Below are positions 46,127 through 59,167 of a stretch of DNA of 64,000 nt, one piece after another. Under the pieces are notes generated by a model. The model made no database searches and had not been told where the DNA came from. It saw only the letters and a program-made list of their open reading frames with translations. The first letter of the stretch is position 1; every line of letters begins with the position of its first letter. Both the position numbers and the translations under genes were made by a program. This stretch comes from Branchiostoma floridae (lineage: Eukaryota > Chordata > Leptocardii > Amphioxiformes > Branchiostomatidae). Location: positions 10,974,623 through 11,038,622 of the forward strand of contig NC_049993.1 of assembly GCF_000003815.2 (NCBI RefSeq), read 5' to 3'.

Positions 46127-47122
46127 TCAGAAGTACTTATCCCCACATGGTCGACAGGCGCACTCCTCTACTATTGACACTTTTCGTACTTTAGTCTCGT
46201 TCCCTTGACAGTTCAGGACGACTTTTTCGTTGCGCATGCGCGTTGGCGTACAGGAGGCGCACGAGTCGAAAGGCCCCGGATGTTGCCGTGGGATGTGAAA
46301 GGAGCTGCACTGTCCATAACAAAACTTATTTCTCACCAGTTTTGTTTCGCATCCTGGGGACGTGACCTCCTGATCGAAGGCCACTGCCTTACACCAGTCT
46401 TTGCGCAAGTCCCTCTTCCTGAGTGGTAGTCGCACGACGCTGCCAAACGCGTACAGTGTGCTCTGTCCGATTCTCACTTTAACAGATTTCTTCTCCGATC
46501 TTCTTTGTGCTCGGTCTTTCTTATGTTTTCTCCGACGTCGGTTGCGACGAGGCTTTCTCCCTCTATACCGCTTTCTCTCATACCGGTCATCGACCGGGCT
46601 TGTCTGATCCTGTTCACTCGACGCATGCGCGGATCCCTCGACTTCTTGGGGCAGCTCCGCCTCAGTGAAGAGACCTAGGGCCGTTTTTATGACGTCATCG
46701 TCACCTGGAAGACGGTTGTCTGACTCATCATTAGGCATGCGCGTTGTCTCCTCTGTCTTTGACGCTGACTCGTCAGCAAGAGCTTGTTCTTCCCCCTCCT
46801 CTATCCTGTGAACAGCAGAGGCCCGGACGACGATTTTTTCCTCAACCACGGTGTCGTCTGACACTCCCTCTCCGTCCCGACCCCTCCCAACCGGCGGCCG
46901 AATCAACCCGAGAGTCTGAAACCGATGGAGCAGTTCTTCGGCGCCGAAGGACGAGTCGGTGTCGCCGAGAGACGAGGAGATCGTGTACCTGAGTCTGTCT
47001 AGCACTGACCTGTACTCCGGGTGGCGGGTGGGACTGGGCAAGGTGGAGGCGGCGGCAGCCCGCAGGAACAACACCAACGTCACGGTCACCAGACACGGCA
47101 TGCTCCTCACGCTCTTCTTCAT
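46127..47122 (-). CDS. Cer: Cerberus/DAN-family secreted cystine-knot antagonist
   Basis: One uninterrupted frame of 331 codons. Residues 1-26 form a signal peptide (hydrophobic VTVTLVLFLRAAAAS). Residues 27-180 are acidic, low-complexity prodomain. A very basic stretch follows (about 181-213, RGRKPRRNRRRRKHKK), with proprotein convertase sites and possible heparin binding. The C-terminal CTCK domain spans 244-326, with cysteines at 244, 258, 268, 272, 288, 291, 305, 321, 323 and 326; NKFCYGQCSSFHIPR and VEECACRPC are diagnostic of the DAN family. One N-glycosylation motif lies at about 308. DAN proteins bind and block BMPs or Nodal outside the cell; Cerberus/Dand5 members act in axis and left-right patterning. 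LPLRKRDLRKDWCK before the first cysteine favours Cerberus/Dand5 over Gremlin, whose core is also similar. Vertebrate CER1 has an intron before the knot; none is seen in this frame. Confidence 0.87.
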   Translation of the reverse strand: MKKSVRSMPCLVTVTLVLFLRAAAASTLPSPTRHPEYRSVLDRLRYTISSSLGDTDSSFGAEELLHRFQTLGLIRPPVGRGRDGEGVSDDTVVEEKIVVRASAVHRIEEGEEQALADESASKTEETTRMPNDESDNRLPGDDDVIKTALGLFTEAELPQEVEGSAHASSEQDQTSPVDDRYERKRYRGRKPRRNRRRRKHKKDRAQRRSEKKSVKVRIGQSTLYAFGSVVRLPLRKRDLRKDWCKAVAFDQEVTSPGCETKLVRNKFCYGQCSSFHIPRQHPGPFDSCASCTPTRMRNEKVVLNCQGNETKVRKVSIVEECACRPCGDKYF

Positions 47123-47130
47123 GCTTCACC

Positions 47131-47215
47131 ACACACTTCTTAAGACTCCAACTTCTTAAGAGTCTAACTCTTGTCCCCAGTCGCTGAAGAACCTGAACTC
47201 TTGTCCCCAGTCGTT
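47131..47215 (-). repeat. Short tandem duplications in the Cerberus 5' UTR
   Basis: A 30-bp unit beginning AACTCTTGTCCCCAGTCG is repeated at 47,166 and 47,196. Next to it ACTTCTTAAGA occurs twice (about 47,135 and 47,151). Both lie within 100 bp upstream of the start codon. Confidence 0.85.
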
Positions 47216-47778
47216 GACGAACCTTACTGCTGAAGTCGCGCGACTTCCTCGTTGTGGCGTGCCGGAGGGCCTGGCGGACACAGTGATCGGGCCCTGGCTT
47301 CGCGCACCGTCCCCTGTCGGAACAATACAACCCAACATCAGTCGTTTGTCAAATAATGAAGGCCAGTTCATCATCGCTGCCCATAGACAGCCGCTTACAA
47401 AAAGCAGGGACCAAAACAATGGGTCAACCAATGTCATTTTCCCACGAGAATCGCCCAGTGGACGGAAACACAAACTTTTCCTCTACAATGAACACAAACT
47501 CAACTAGGAGAAAAAGCTGGCGGCGCCATTTAAGCGGCTTGAATGTATGCCCCCAGTTTGCCAATACACACACAACACGACTTGAATACACACTGCAAGA
47601 CCCTTTTCAAAAGACGCAACAAAGTCAACCGACTCACGCGGAACTTGTTGTCCGGTGGTTCCTTCTTGAGTCGAAACGACAAAAGCGTTTCTTTCTATGA
47701 GCTTTTCTTTGTCAGAATATCTGTCTTTACGTGCTTGTTCCTGTTATGACATTAAAGAAATAACGGAAAGACCCTCAC

Positions 47779-47904
47779 CTGTGGGATGTTACGAAGTAAG
47801 CTAGGCTATTAGCCGGTGTCTGTACGTGTAGCTCTAGCTTGCGGTGCTGTCGCGGTCTGTCACACTGACGACTCAATTTCGTGTCCCACCCCTTTTATAG
47901 CGAT
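47779..47904 (-). promoter_or_regulatory. TATA promoter and non-coding first exon of Cerberus
   Basis: CTATAAAAGG on the minus strand (47,900-47,891) is a near-ideal TATA box, placing the start near 47,870. A CACAG/GTGAGG donor at 47,779 would end a first exon of about 90 bp. A possible acceptor (TTGTTCCGACAG) ends at 47,314, leaving about 190 bp of 5' UTR before the ATG at 47,122. No other plausible gene is in range. Confidence 0.6.
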
Positions 47905-50900
47905 GAGTCCACATTCCATTTGGGTGGTCTGGACCTCATGCCATCCTCTCACCGGTCGATAGGGCCAGGCATAATCCTATTTCATCACCGACAAACCAGA
48001 TAATCCCCCAACCAATTATTGCTAAGTACGTCGGTACGAGATTCGACCGATGACCCTCGCTACACGACAGGATGTGTATTTGACCAAAAACTCTTCACAT
48101 TTCCCCCTTTCTTTCTCGGCTTCCTCTTGTTAAACAAATACAGAGCTATTATATCAATAGAACAAAAGAAAACGATTCTAGCTGTGTATTTATCTCTGAA
48201 AAGGGCACGTACTGTGAGGGCGTGGATGTCAGCATGGCAAAGGTTTTGTCGGTGGAAAAAGAAAACAGTTACAAAGAAAGGTAAAGGGATGAGTAAGTTA
48301 TATTTGTAAAGGAGTCTATCCAGCTTTGATGCTTTGATTCTCGTAAACAAACGAAGGCCTCCTGGCGCCGAGGGAGAAAAAACGTGAGGTATCGCACGAG
48401 CGCCTTGGCGGCGATTGCTTCGTTCTTAAAACCACAGACCGCGTCATGACAGTATAACCATCATTCCATAAATGCCGACCTGAAGCAAGAGCATTCATTC
48501 TACTATCCTTCCAAAGAAATAGAAAGGATCCAAGCATTCTGGTGAAAGGCGTTAGAACAACAGTAGAAATCCCTCCTGTCTGCACAGTTTATCCATTAAG
48601 CCCCATTACAAGGCAAGGCAGATAAGTACGTCAGATACGGATCAAAAAAGAAATCGATAGTTTGAGATTGTAATCATCTTGCAAAACGACAGAAGAATGT
48701 GGTAGAAAGAATAGTGTACATTTTTGTGGTTAGTTTCAGAATGTCGTTGGGATTGTTTGTGTGACTGTCATGAGGACACCAATGACACATTGCAGGCCAG
48801 ACTCCAGTAGAATTGGCCTGTCTTGTTGCTCGGCAATCTGGTTAATGGGAAGTGACCGCGGCCAGGCGCGAGTCACCGACAACACTGACAAATGTCCGCC
48901 GCTGTTGCACCATGTTCAGTGTAATCAACGCTTTACATCCGAGGATTTTTCATCAAAATGACATACTCGCTCGTGTGCCTCACACACAATGCTTCAAACA
49001 ACCTGCTACAAAAACGTTTCTTTCAAACTAAAGACCTGGTTTGAACCTGTCTGATGACGTTGACGGAAGGATTTTGACGATTTAGTCACGACACTTTGTA
49101 ACCGGCGAACCCTAACAATGACACTTATCCTCGCATGGACAGTTTGATGCTTGAGGGACGCCACGACACAACTTTTTGAATCCCGTCTATATTCGACCAC
49201 GCTTCCGGCGGGTTTCTTGAGGTATCTCGCCACGTTCAAAGAAACCTTTTTGAAATGACTTTTTCTTGAGTCTGAACTGCTCTGTCAAGTAGGCTTTTGA
49301 AGGTGACAGTTATTTAGAGCTGTTGTCATGCCTTCGGTGTGACTTTGACTGCACGGCTGCCCTCTCCTAGCCTTCCCGTTTGTCTGAGTTGGCCAACTTC
49401 CCGCCATGACAGACTGTAGCACATAGTTTGTTACAAAATGAATCAGAAACGCACGGTCGGTGCCTCGGCTGGCCTCGGGAGGGATGAATGGTGGCTTAAC
49501 GGGGGATTTTCCACCGATTTACCATTGCTTTGGAGAGTCCACCCGCGAGCTTGTCGTGCTATTGAGCCCTGGTCGGCTGCTGGCGCCACACTAGCTCCGC
49601 CACAGAAAACTGCTTTTTGTGCCGCTGACAAACATGATGAACTACAAGGGACGGTCTGAATAGGAAGCCGGGAATGTTTTCGGACCTCGGAACAACAGAG
49701 CCTTTCTTACCAACCCTTTTACCTCTAACGCTACCTGACGCCAGCTACCCCCGACGCATTTTTCTTCTCAGGGCTGCTACAGAAATAGATGACGGAAGGG
49801 AGCGCGTTTAAAAATACTCGCGGCTCGTTAAATCTCCGTTTAACTGTTAGTAGTAGATCGTCAACCGTTCTTGTCAACCGTGCATGTCTACTCTGTACTC
49901 ATATCAATAGACCTATATTTACTACCACCTTTTCTATGTACGTATGTATGTATGTATTTAACGGGTACCATTCATATCTGAGGATACATCCTGAGAAAGA
50001 ATGAAAAAAGTACACGCAATTTCTGTATTTTCTTAATACTAGTGCTTGGAAGGAAAAATGATACTTTGTGAACTCTTATTTCATTTCTAGAATTCTTGCT
50101 ATCCATTGAAATCAGAGGTCGCCGATATATTCTAACCCCGGCCCTTCTAAATTTTTCATGAGAAACTAATACACATCCGTTCGGTTTCTTGTTCAATAAG
50201 CTGCTTTCTGGACCATTGAATCTCTATTGTACAAGGTAATGATCTTTGTTTTAAATCTGAATCTCAATACAATTGAATCTTTTGTCTTTTGCGTACAGGT
50301 TTCCCTATTATTTGAAGGAAAACCGACCAATACACATCCCCACCAGTCCAACCATAAGTTGTTTTATCTAACGCTATAGTTATGTTGAATTTTTGTTGTA
50401 TCAGTTGATGGGATTTGTCTGACGGTAAGTTGTGCTGGTGGTCCGAAGGGGCACACGTGGTATTGTGACAAAGTCAAAGCGACGAGCCCTACTATTGTGC
50501 AAATTGGAAGTTGTTGTAACGTTGCGGGAGTACGTGTGAAAGTGATCGGGCCAGGACCACACATGATACTGAGAAAACCAGTATTTGTTTACTGGTTTTA
50601 ATCTCCAAACGGAACTATCATCTACTTGGAGAGAGTACGGAGGTTTTACGTTCTAAGTATTTTGACAGCTTTTCTGTAGTATGGACAGACTTTGCCATGG
50701 ACATCTCTGTCTGTGACTCCAAAACTTAAGTCAGTTATATCAATGCGCAATTTTTAGTCATAAAGAGATGGTATGTGACTTATTCTAGATTTTCTAACGT
50801 TTTTTTTTCTAAGGTCCAAGGGACCTCTTCTAGGCTACGTACTCAAAGGTCATCACGCAACAGACCGATTCAAGGTTACGGGTTAGTCGGGTAAGACTGG

Positions 50901-53879
50901 GCTTGGACAGCATATCTTCTCTCAAAGTCAGATTATATTGAGACAAGCACGGCTAAAAGTGAGGACTGACTGACCCAATAGGAGAAGCAGGGGTTACGAA
51001 GGCTGCTAGGGAAACCATGTCACACCATTTACTAGTAGGTTGAAACGAAATTCCCTGGCATCTTATACTTTGAAGAAGGTTATCGTTTCATTGCTTTGAA
51101 CTTATCTAGAGATCTATAGTTATATGGTAAGTGAGGATGACAATGGAATATTAGCAGAAAAAAATACACGAGCAATGAAACTGCATCTAAGAGAACTAAT
51201 ACCGAATAAAAGACTACATGTATATTCAAATGTAATTATGGCTTCAGTGCATTTACGGACTGCGTTGTTGATATTTGAGAAAATATCGGGTGAAAACTGT
51301 CTCCAAACGCGTTGCAAAACTTTATTTTATCCTATAAATGTAGATAGAAAGACGCATGGGGTTTGCTTATGTCTTATACTGTCCTTTAATTCCATATAAC
51401 AGCGGGACTATCAGCTTAGCAAGTCATAGATAAAACATATACTAATCGTCGATTAGGCCTATGTAAACAACTCTGTGTGACTTGTAAAACTACTCAACGC
51501 GTTCTTTGTAAGAGCGCAAAGACCCTAAACTTCATCTCAAAATAGGGCCCCAAACACAACTCGGGAGACATTTTTAAAGTTATTTTGTGTCACTTGTTTA
51601 TACGTTTTCTTTTATCTTTCCTGTAAAGTGTGGTCCTGCCTTGTCAAATATATCGTAACGTGTCATTCTCAAGAAATCTGTTTGAATGTGCGTGATTGTT
51701 AAGATAGTGATAACCTATGCTGATTATACACCTATTGACACATCTATGAGTATAACATGATTTTGCACTATCCATACGATATCACCCTTCACAAAAACTT
51801 AAAATATTGTTGATGTTCGCACGGCACAGTTCCTTCCGTCTCTGTCTCTTAACACCTTTCAATCCACGGCTAAAATCACATAAATATGCATAAATTAAAC
51901 CCGCTCCACAGCTACAGGGGAAGGTGTAAATGTTCAAAACCAACAACGGTTTTTCCACGACCAGAGACCACACAAGGAGTGGTAGTCAGCCCACCATAGC
52001 ACAACTTTTACTTCAGATGCCAAGGTCGTTCTGATTCGAATAAAACCTCTTGATTTAACAGTCATACATTTGAAAATTATCGTATTAACCAACTTCTCGT
52101 AATGAAGGCATCAATACAATTTATGTCGGTGGTTAGCATTTTCAAATGATACAGCAGAAAAAGACTTATTACATGTTTGCTTACTATTAACCATAAAGAC
52201 CGAACACTAGCATAGAATGGTAGGAATACTTTAGTCGGCCTTTCCTAGAATTCAGTGTCAGAATACGTCTGCAGGTGTAATCCGAGTCCGCTAGGTGGCG
52301 ATGTTTCTATCCACCAATATCGACTCCATGGCTTCACTTTTTGTATTCGCCAGAAGAGAATGGACTCAAACACGGTCAAGTCAATTGTTTCAACGATTAA
52401 AGTATTCCTCTTTGTTTTATGACATGTATTATGGTCTCGTCACCTTTGCCAAGACTAAACAAAATATACATTTGCCAACCTGGACGCGTGAAAGTTTAGA
52501 AAAACGTTGAAGCAAACTGTTATCCATTATGATATCTAACACATTTGTACCAAGGGAATTCAGGAGCACACTTTGGAATGCAGTGACCCGGTGATCACTT
52601 ATAATTAGTAAGTTTTGGTCAAGAGTTGCCAGCACTACCAAAAACGTGACAAACTAACAAATGTAATATGAAAGCACGGTGCTTCCCATATGAGATATAT
52701 ATGCTCGGCTTTTACAAAGTGTAAACAAAACAATAGGGTAAACATCTTTTTCCAGATATTTTGTCTTAATAAAGGTAATATTCAACGCTATAATCAGTTG
52801 TATGTCCTCAGATTACTAGTACGTGAGATATCCCGAACATGCAAATAAGATGCAAATGAAGCACTGTAAGTTTGCTCACTGAAAATAGGCGCCAAAACTC
52901 TAACAATCTGGTAGCATCAGTGAACTGTGGTTTTCTCAGACAACTTTTACCAATAACCAAAGATTAACATCGTTATATCCATTCTCACCTTCTTTCCGTA
53001 TCAGCAACCCTGGTAGCCACGTCACTACACGGACAAATTGATCGCCAGACTCTCTGATCCACGACCTGTTGAACAACAGGAGTTGGTTTGAAAAATTATC
53101 GCGCGCATATCCCACTGTACAGACAAGAGAGAAGACCGTATCTTGGCGGCAGCTTGGCGACAAACTCGACACAACGTATTTGTCTTGGCTTCATCCAGGT
53201 CAGATCTACTGAGCGGTACTTCTTACCGGCTACTGTGTTCGACAAGGATCGGGAAATGTTGTTGCGAGAAGTGTTGCGAGAAGCGGCCGTGAGTTTGGTG
53301 TATAAAGGGGGAGGGGCGGCGAACTACAAGTCGGAAATTGTGGACTCAGCAAATGTTCAACAATTATCTATAGCAGAAATCCCCTCCTCAGCATTATTTC
53401 ATACGTTTCGTATACGTATAATAAAAAATGTTGTAAAGGTTACGGTCTACACGCGAACTGTCAGGTCTAGGTGAGATCATTACCTACCCCGTAGCGGTAC
53501 AGAACCGAACACTAAAAGGCCTGACATTACATATATACGTACAGTCAGACAAGTACTTAATAACTTGACCAAGTGGCCGGCACAGGTCACGCTTCTAAGG
53601 GCACACGGGCAGGTCACAACCGGGGGGTGAGCTATGGAGGTTACGGGAAAAGTTTACCTTGTCTGGGCCGGTCACGGCGCTGTCTGGACGGAGGGTATGT
53701 CTGGGGATATGATGGATATGATTCTTTCCCGCTTCCCACAATTAACGAGGCAACAGGTTTATATATATCACTGAGTGATAGAGATGGTGGTATCGGGCAT
53801 GTCAAATCTTCCTTTGGAGATACAGCATTCATTCTTTTTCTTCTTTTCCCCTTTCATTTGTGGTCGGGATGAATTTTCG

Positions 53880-54000
53880 TCAGACGGTCGCGTAAAGCGT
53901 AGCTCGGAGCTCGCGACAACATGGCGGCCGATAAAGCACCGTCGTTTGTCTCTGTCCGTCAACCTGTCAGGCGCAAATAGCGCGGGAAATATTGGCGGGG
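53880..54000 (+). promoter_or_regulatory. CpG-rich promoter-like segment with ATGGCGGC and E2F-like motif
   Basis: ACAACATGGCGGCCGATAAA (ATG at 53,921) fits the YY1 consensus, and GCGCGGGAAAT about 55 bp downstream resembles an E2F site. The frame from this ATG closes after 19 codons with no good donor, so it may be a non-coding start or chance. Confidence 0.3.
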
Positions 54001-54610
54001 GACGAGGGTTTGATCACACCCATCATTCATTTCTAAGGTATCCTGTCACAGAAGCGGTGGGGGGTAGGGGACGAGGAAATGTTGATGATAAAAAAATAGC
54101 TATGAGTTATCATAATGATATCATTGGATTCAACTACAGTTGGGCGTACTAACGTGAATCATAAGAATGTGTAAATTCGATGATATTTCTGTAAAACTGT
54201 TCTCTGGGCTGTATCCCTTTGATATGAGCACTCAAGTATAGCGGATTAGAAATTCGTTGGGGTCACTCTGAACTAGACCTGGTTACAGATGGTATTCATA
54301 TGTAGATGGTAGATTGATTGTTGAGATGGGTTTTTTTTTAATCAAGAACTGAACGTGACTCTCTAGTCCCTATACTTCCATAAGGACCATACTTTCTGTT
54401 GTATGAATCAATCTTCTCCAATCCAATTCTGACCTTTCTAAACGTTTTCTATCTCTCCTTGCTCAAACGTTTCCAGTAGAACCACCCACGGCCACAGACA
54501 CGTGTCAGTTGCGCCGTTCCGCCACACCGTTTCCCATCGACACGAAGATCATTCCTGTATCTGATTTGTTGATTGCTGCAGGTTGTGATGGAGCGGTGTG
54601 GAAGACGTGC

Positions 54611-55044
54611 GGTCACCGGTCACAGCCATGGGATTCACCCGGCGGTGGGAGGTACGCCGCACAGTAATGCGGAATACATCACATATCCGTCACGTTTAGA
54701 CTGATAGTCGGATAGTGTAGCCTCCACCAGGCCTTCTTACGGGGGTCGTAGAGTTCGGCAAAAAAATCGGGAAATTGGACAGGGGAGTCAATCAACTCAT
54801 GTTTCGGCCGGCCAACTTCAGGCTGTTATACGGTATTGTATGGAAGCTTATGTCCATATTACACAATAAACAAAGCTCATATAGTACGAATATCTTGAAA
54901 ACCAGAACGATACATATTCCAGATAAGAAAAAAAACTCTAGACGTTTGGTCACTGGTCATAGACATTAGATTCAGCCGACAAGGAGAGATACGCCGCAGA
55001 CTTATGCGGAACGCATCACACATTTGTCACGTTTAGACTTATAA
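54611..55044. repeat. Two diverged direct repeats of about 97 bp
   Basis: 54,611-54,707 and 54,948-55,044 share GGTCAC-GGTCA, GATTCA-CC, ATACGCCGCA-type, ATGCGGAA, CATCACA and GTCACGTTTAGACT in the same order. Confidence 0.75.
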
Positions 55045-57540
55045 TGGAAAAGGCTAATGTGTGTATGATACGGTGCTGTGGGTTTGGTGAAGACACTTAT
55101 CATTTACTGTCTGTACACGTGTTCTCGATACAGAGGTATCTATGATACACTGTTTTGTACACAACTTCTTGGGTTGATTATGCCCCGTGGCAAAAGGTTT
55201 GATGAACAAAAATATCTCCCCCAAGTCTACGAGAATAAATCAGAAGGAGGGCTATTGATGTTGAACAAACCTTGTTGCCCTTTAATCCATTCGGGGACAA
55301 ATTTTCACTCGGACGTAGCAGGTACTTGTTTACGTAGGTGCAACATAAAATAATATGCGGACATTTTAGAGGGAATGTTGTGCTATGATTACATACGATT
55401 CGATGAATTTCTGATGTGCTTCTAAATAGCTTTGGTTAACGCTATCATAAACATGCTACACGGCCTTGACTACTTTGATCAAACAGAGATCCACATAGCT
55501 TCACACCTTGCAAATGAGCCAAGCTATTTTCACAGCAATCATTATCATAGCAGCCGCCCATTATCAATGTTGTACACTTCCTGTGAGTGAGTACTTGTAA
55601 TTTCTGACGATATTCTTTTAATCATTTTACATAGACTTCAATGAAATACAAAATAAATTCCCAATAATTTCCCATGAGGGATATCCACAAGTTTAAACCA
55701 GACTTAGTGCTTTTAGGATAAAAGCCCTTCGCAATGTCTCAAAACCCTTTGTCGCCATCCTGCCCTTAATATGTCACTGTTCTAATTCCTGGATTTCACC
55801 GCGGTGCATTTCATAGCAACTCAGATATATGAGTGATGAATTAAGACAAGCGAACGGCCACCCTTAATCCTTCAAATCCACCGTATTGCGACAAAAGATC
55901 CGCATCAGACGACTTAAGTGCAAACAGTCGGCACACATTGCACTCATGGTTGGTGATTCCTGTGACTTCGACAATCTAATCTTATTCATATATTCTACAG
56001 TCTGTAATGATGTTAGTCGCTACAGTTCAGTTTGCTTTGTGGTTGGGTAACCTTGGAAAGTTTGTGTGTGAATGTACCCAGGCTCCCCGGCCTCATCACT
56101 TATCGCTGGTGCTGATCTATCATGGCGTCTGTAGACTTGGGCTGGGAAGGCACCAGGCACTGACGGGCCATTCTTCAGACATCTATCGCACCAGGGGAAG
56201 GGAAGGAGGCGGCGGTATCATGATAAAGGCAACCCGTGACAATCACACATTTTTAAGTCTCTAATTATGAACAGCATTCATTAATGACATTGTTATCCGC
56301 GGGTTAGAAAATGGAGTGCTTCTAATTGGACCCGAATGCATATTCCTGAAAAAGTTGATAACAAGAGTTGTTATTAATCAAAACCTCGCGTAATAGAGCA
56401 TTATTCGACAGGCGAGAAACATAGGGAGTTGATAAGTTTTCATTAAGGTTTATAGATATAAATCGGAGATATAACTGATAGTAGTGAATGTGTTCATTCG
56501 CTTTCAACTTAAAGATTTGTTTGTTTATTTCCATTTAACTTTTAACCATAGTAGGAACGCCAGTACTCAAGAGACAAATGACTTTCAGAAGTAATCTTTT
56601 TCAGATGTATCTTCATTTCTGTTGCCTGTTCATCTGTATTTTTTGCTTGTCGGTTTAAATCAAAGCTTGTTTTCACCAAACGAATTTGCAACACCAAAAA
56701 AAGACCAAAGACAAAAAAACAAGACTAAAATGTATTATTTTGAAACTCAAAGAAATAACGGATTGGGCAACCCAACATGGTGAGTAACAACCAGAGGAAG
56801 CTATCTGTTGTAGCTTGAGACAAACTAGATGTCCAGAACAATCCTTAGTTCCACGGAGTCCACCTGTCAAGACGTTTAGCTAGTGTCAGGCGGTGATGTG
56901 CCGACGGGATTTGAAGTCTCGGTTCCAATAAAGAAGTGAGGATCCTACCCCTAGACCTGACAGGCTAAATTCCGTCAGTGTCATTTCTGATGGCCATCTT
57001 ACCTCGGAATCGTAATGGTCGCCTTGTAAGGAAATGTCTATCGTCAACTGACAGCATTGACATTGTTCTTGGATGGAATGCACAGTTTCCACTCTGAAAA
57101 ATGGGAAAAGCATTTCTTCTGAGTACTAGGCAGATCGCTGTTAGTCTACTACAATAGAATTGATTGTTTACCTAGTGAGTACCCATACAGTTAAATTGTG
57201 AGTAAAGTTTAAACAAAAAGTGGGGTTGATCCCCTGTAGGATAGCTTTAAGCCGGTCCGTGTTAAGAGATAACGTTGTCGGTATCGCACAGAATTTGTCC
57301 CCTACCCGCCAGCACCTGAACCAGCAAAATGACGAGATCCTTTTTCATCGCATTTTCGGACCAAATCAACCCGTCGTTCTCTCCCCCTAGGCCTTTGGTA
57401 AGACTTAATCCTTTTGGGAAGGGCTGTCGTCAGAATTTACATCTTCAAGCGGGCGATGAGCGCACAAAGGGAAAGTTCAGGCCGGATGCGACACTGTCAG
57501 TTCAAAGATGAATTCGATCACTCCCCGGGCGCCCTTCCGG

Positions 57541-57577
57541 GCCTGGCTGAAAATTAATCTGTCAGAATCAGCCAGGC
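57541..57577. repeat. Perfect 10-bp stem hairpin
   Basis: GCCTGGCTGA and TCAGCCAGGC flank a 17-nt loop containing ATTAAT. Confidence 0.7.
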
Positions 57578-59167
57578 TGGAGAGACCGATCAGCGAGGTG
57601 GGGCCGCTTGAAGATACGCACGTCTGACAGCTCATTTCGGAGGACGGCATCCCCTGAATAGGAAGAGTCGCCGCGGCTCTGTCGTGATGCTTGTCCAACC
57701 AACCGCACCGGTACGCCGGCAAACACACCTGCTTATCCCGCTGACCCTTAGATTATGGGTGAGATACATAGAAGAACGCGCCCACGCAACGCATCTCTTG
57801 TAGTCAACACGAGTTTATTGCACCAAACGATCTACTGTGCTAGTCCGACATATCTCAAATTCCTGCGAATTTTCTGTAACTTACACCTTCTGAAAGGATA
57901 TCGTGGGATAAAACTTCCTTTCTTACTGTCTAAACTAAAGCCTGGATAGATTACAAAGTGCAAACGAAATGTAGAAAGGATAGAAATGCATGAAGTTTAA
58001 ATAGACCAAAGTAAAACTCCTTTGCGTAATGCTCTGGCTTACAATGTTTCTGTTTCATACAATCTCATCCAGTTAGACTACCTCTTGTACTTATTGCAAA
58101 AAAACTAGCCCAAGTTGGGAACGTTGTATTCTTTCTTAATCATGGCAAGTTACATATATTTTGTCACATTCCTTCTGGACATGTGTATCCTTTCAATCTT
58201 TCCTTCCTATACTTGTTAGCGTGGAAAGCTACAGCAATGATGAACGTAACAGAAGGACGGTTCATTGAGAAGGCGCGGTATGTAATGCGGGCATTCGTGC
58301 CTATCATTGCTGTCCATGGTGCTGAAACATATGTAGCTAGGCCCACTCACGGCTTTATGTGACTACCTTTAGCTATCAAAAGATGCCCGGTCATAGGAAG
58401 AGAATAAGGTATTTTTATTGAGTAAATCTCCCACTAGGAATATATGCCACAATTTTTACAAAATGAAGTCGCAGAGTTCTAGAATATACGTTGCAACTGC
58501 ACTTCACAGAACGGGAAAAGTAGTTTGCCAATATCTGTCTATATAGTAGTGTTTCAAGTATAACGTTATAGCTATAGATATGTAATTCATCGATTGATTT
58601 TATACATTTTGAGATACAGAATATCTTTGTACATTCAGGGTTGACTAATACAATTTCAAGTAGTGGTCATGCAGAGACATTTATGAACATTTATATAGTA
58701 TACTAGCAAAAGTCATTTACAATCTTGTAAAACGATAGCACGAACTCCTGACAACGTGACAACAATTGTTCTTAAAGCGCACACTTGCACATCATACAAT
58801 CTACAATTTTCAAGATAAAGTCTTATGATCAATATTTTACAGTGATTATGTTTGAATATAACGCCGTATTCCGGGTAGTCTACTTACATCCGGGATATTG
58901 ATAGTGCCTTTTAGATAAAGAAAAAAGATTGCGGTCATTTGAAAGGTCATTCTAAATTTTCCTGAATAAACAGGTGAGCAGTAGTTATTTACATAGTCCT
59001 AACCCAACGAAATAATTTTAGCCGCGCTACTATTTCATTTCAGTTCATTTAATCTACTACAGGAAATATGCTGTTGATAGTATTGGAGAAAACTTACGTT
59101 AAGTATGAATTTTACAAGTTCCGCTTGCGAATTCCCCTTAGGGTATGGGAAGGAAATAAGGTCTCTG

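Larger units (their letters stand above)
47905..59167. other. Eleven-kilobase intergenic region between two developmental regulators
   Basis: No gene that I can support. Noted inside: a TATA-like GTATAAAGGGGG near 53,302, an ATGGCGGC start-like motif at 53,921, a repeat pair (54,611 and 54,948), a perfect 10-bp hairpin (57,541-57,577) and a TATG microsatellite near 49,937. Size and position suit cis-regulatory DNA for Cerberus and the bHLH-O gene. Confidence 0.45.

Noticed and set aside
46842-47330. 162-codon minus-strand frame overlapping the Cerberus start
   Set aside because: It is a different frame over the Cerberus N-terminus and 5' UTR; the CTCK frame is the supported one.
53088-53474. 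128-codon plus-strand frame
   Set aside because: Largest unassigned frame in the intergenic region, but no domain is recognisable, it covers a TATA-like element and a 12-bp tandem repeat, and it has no splice context.
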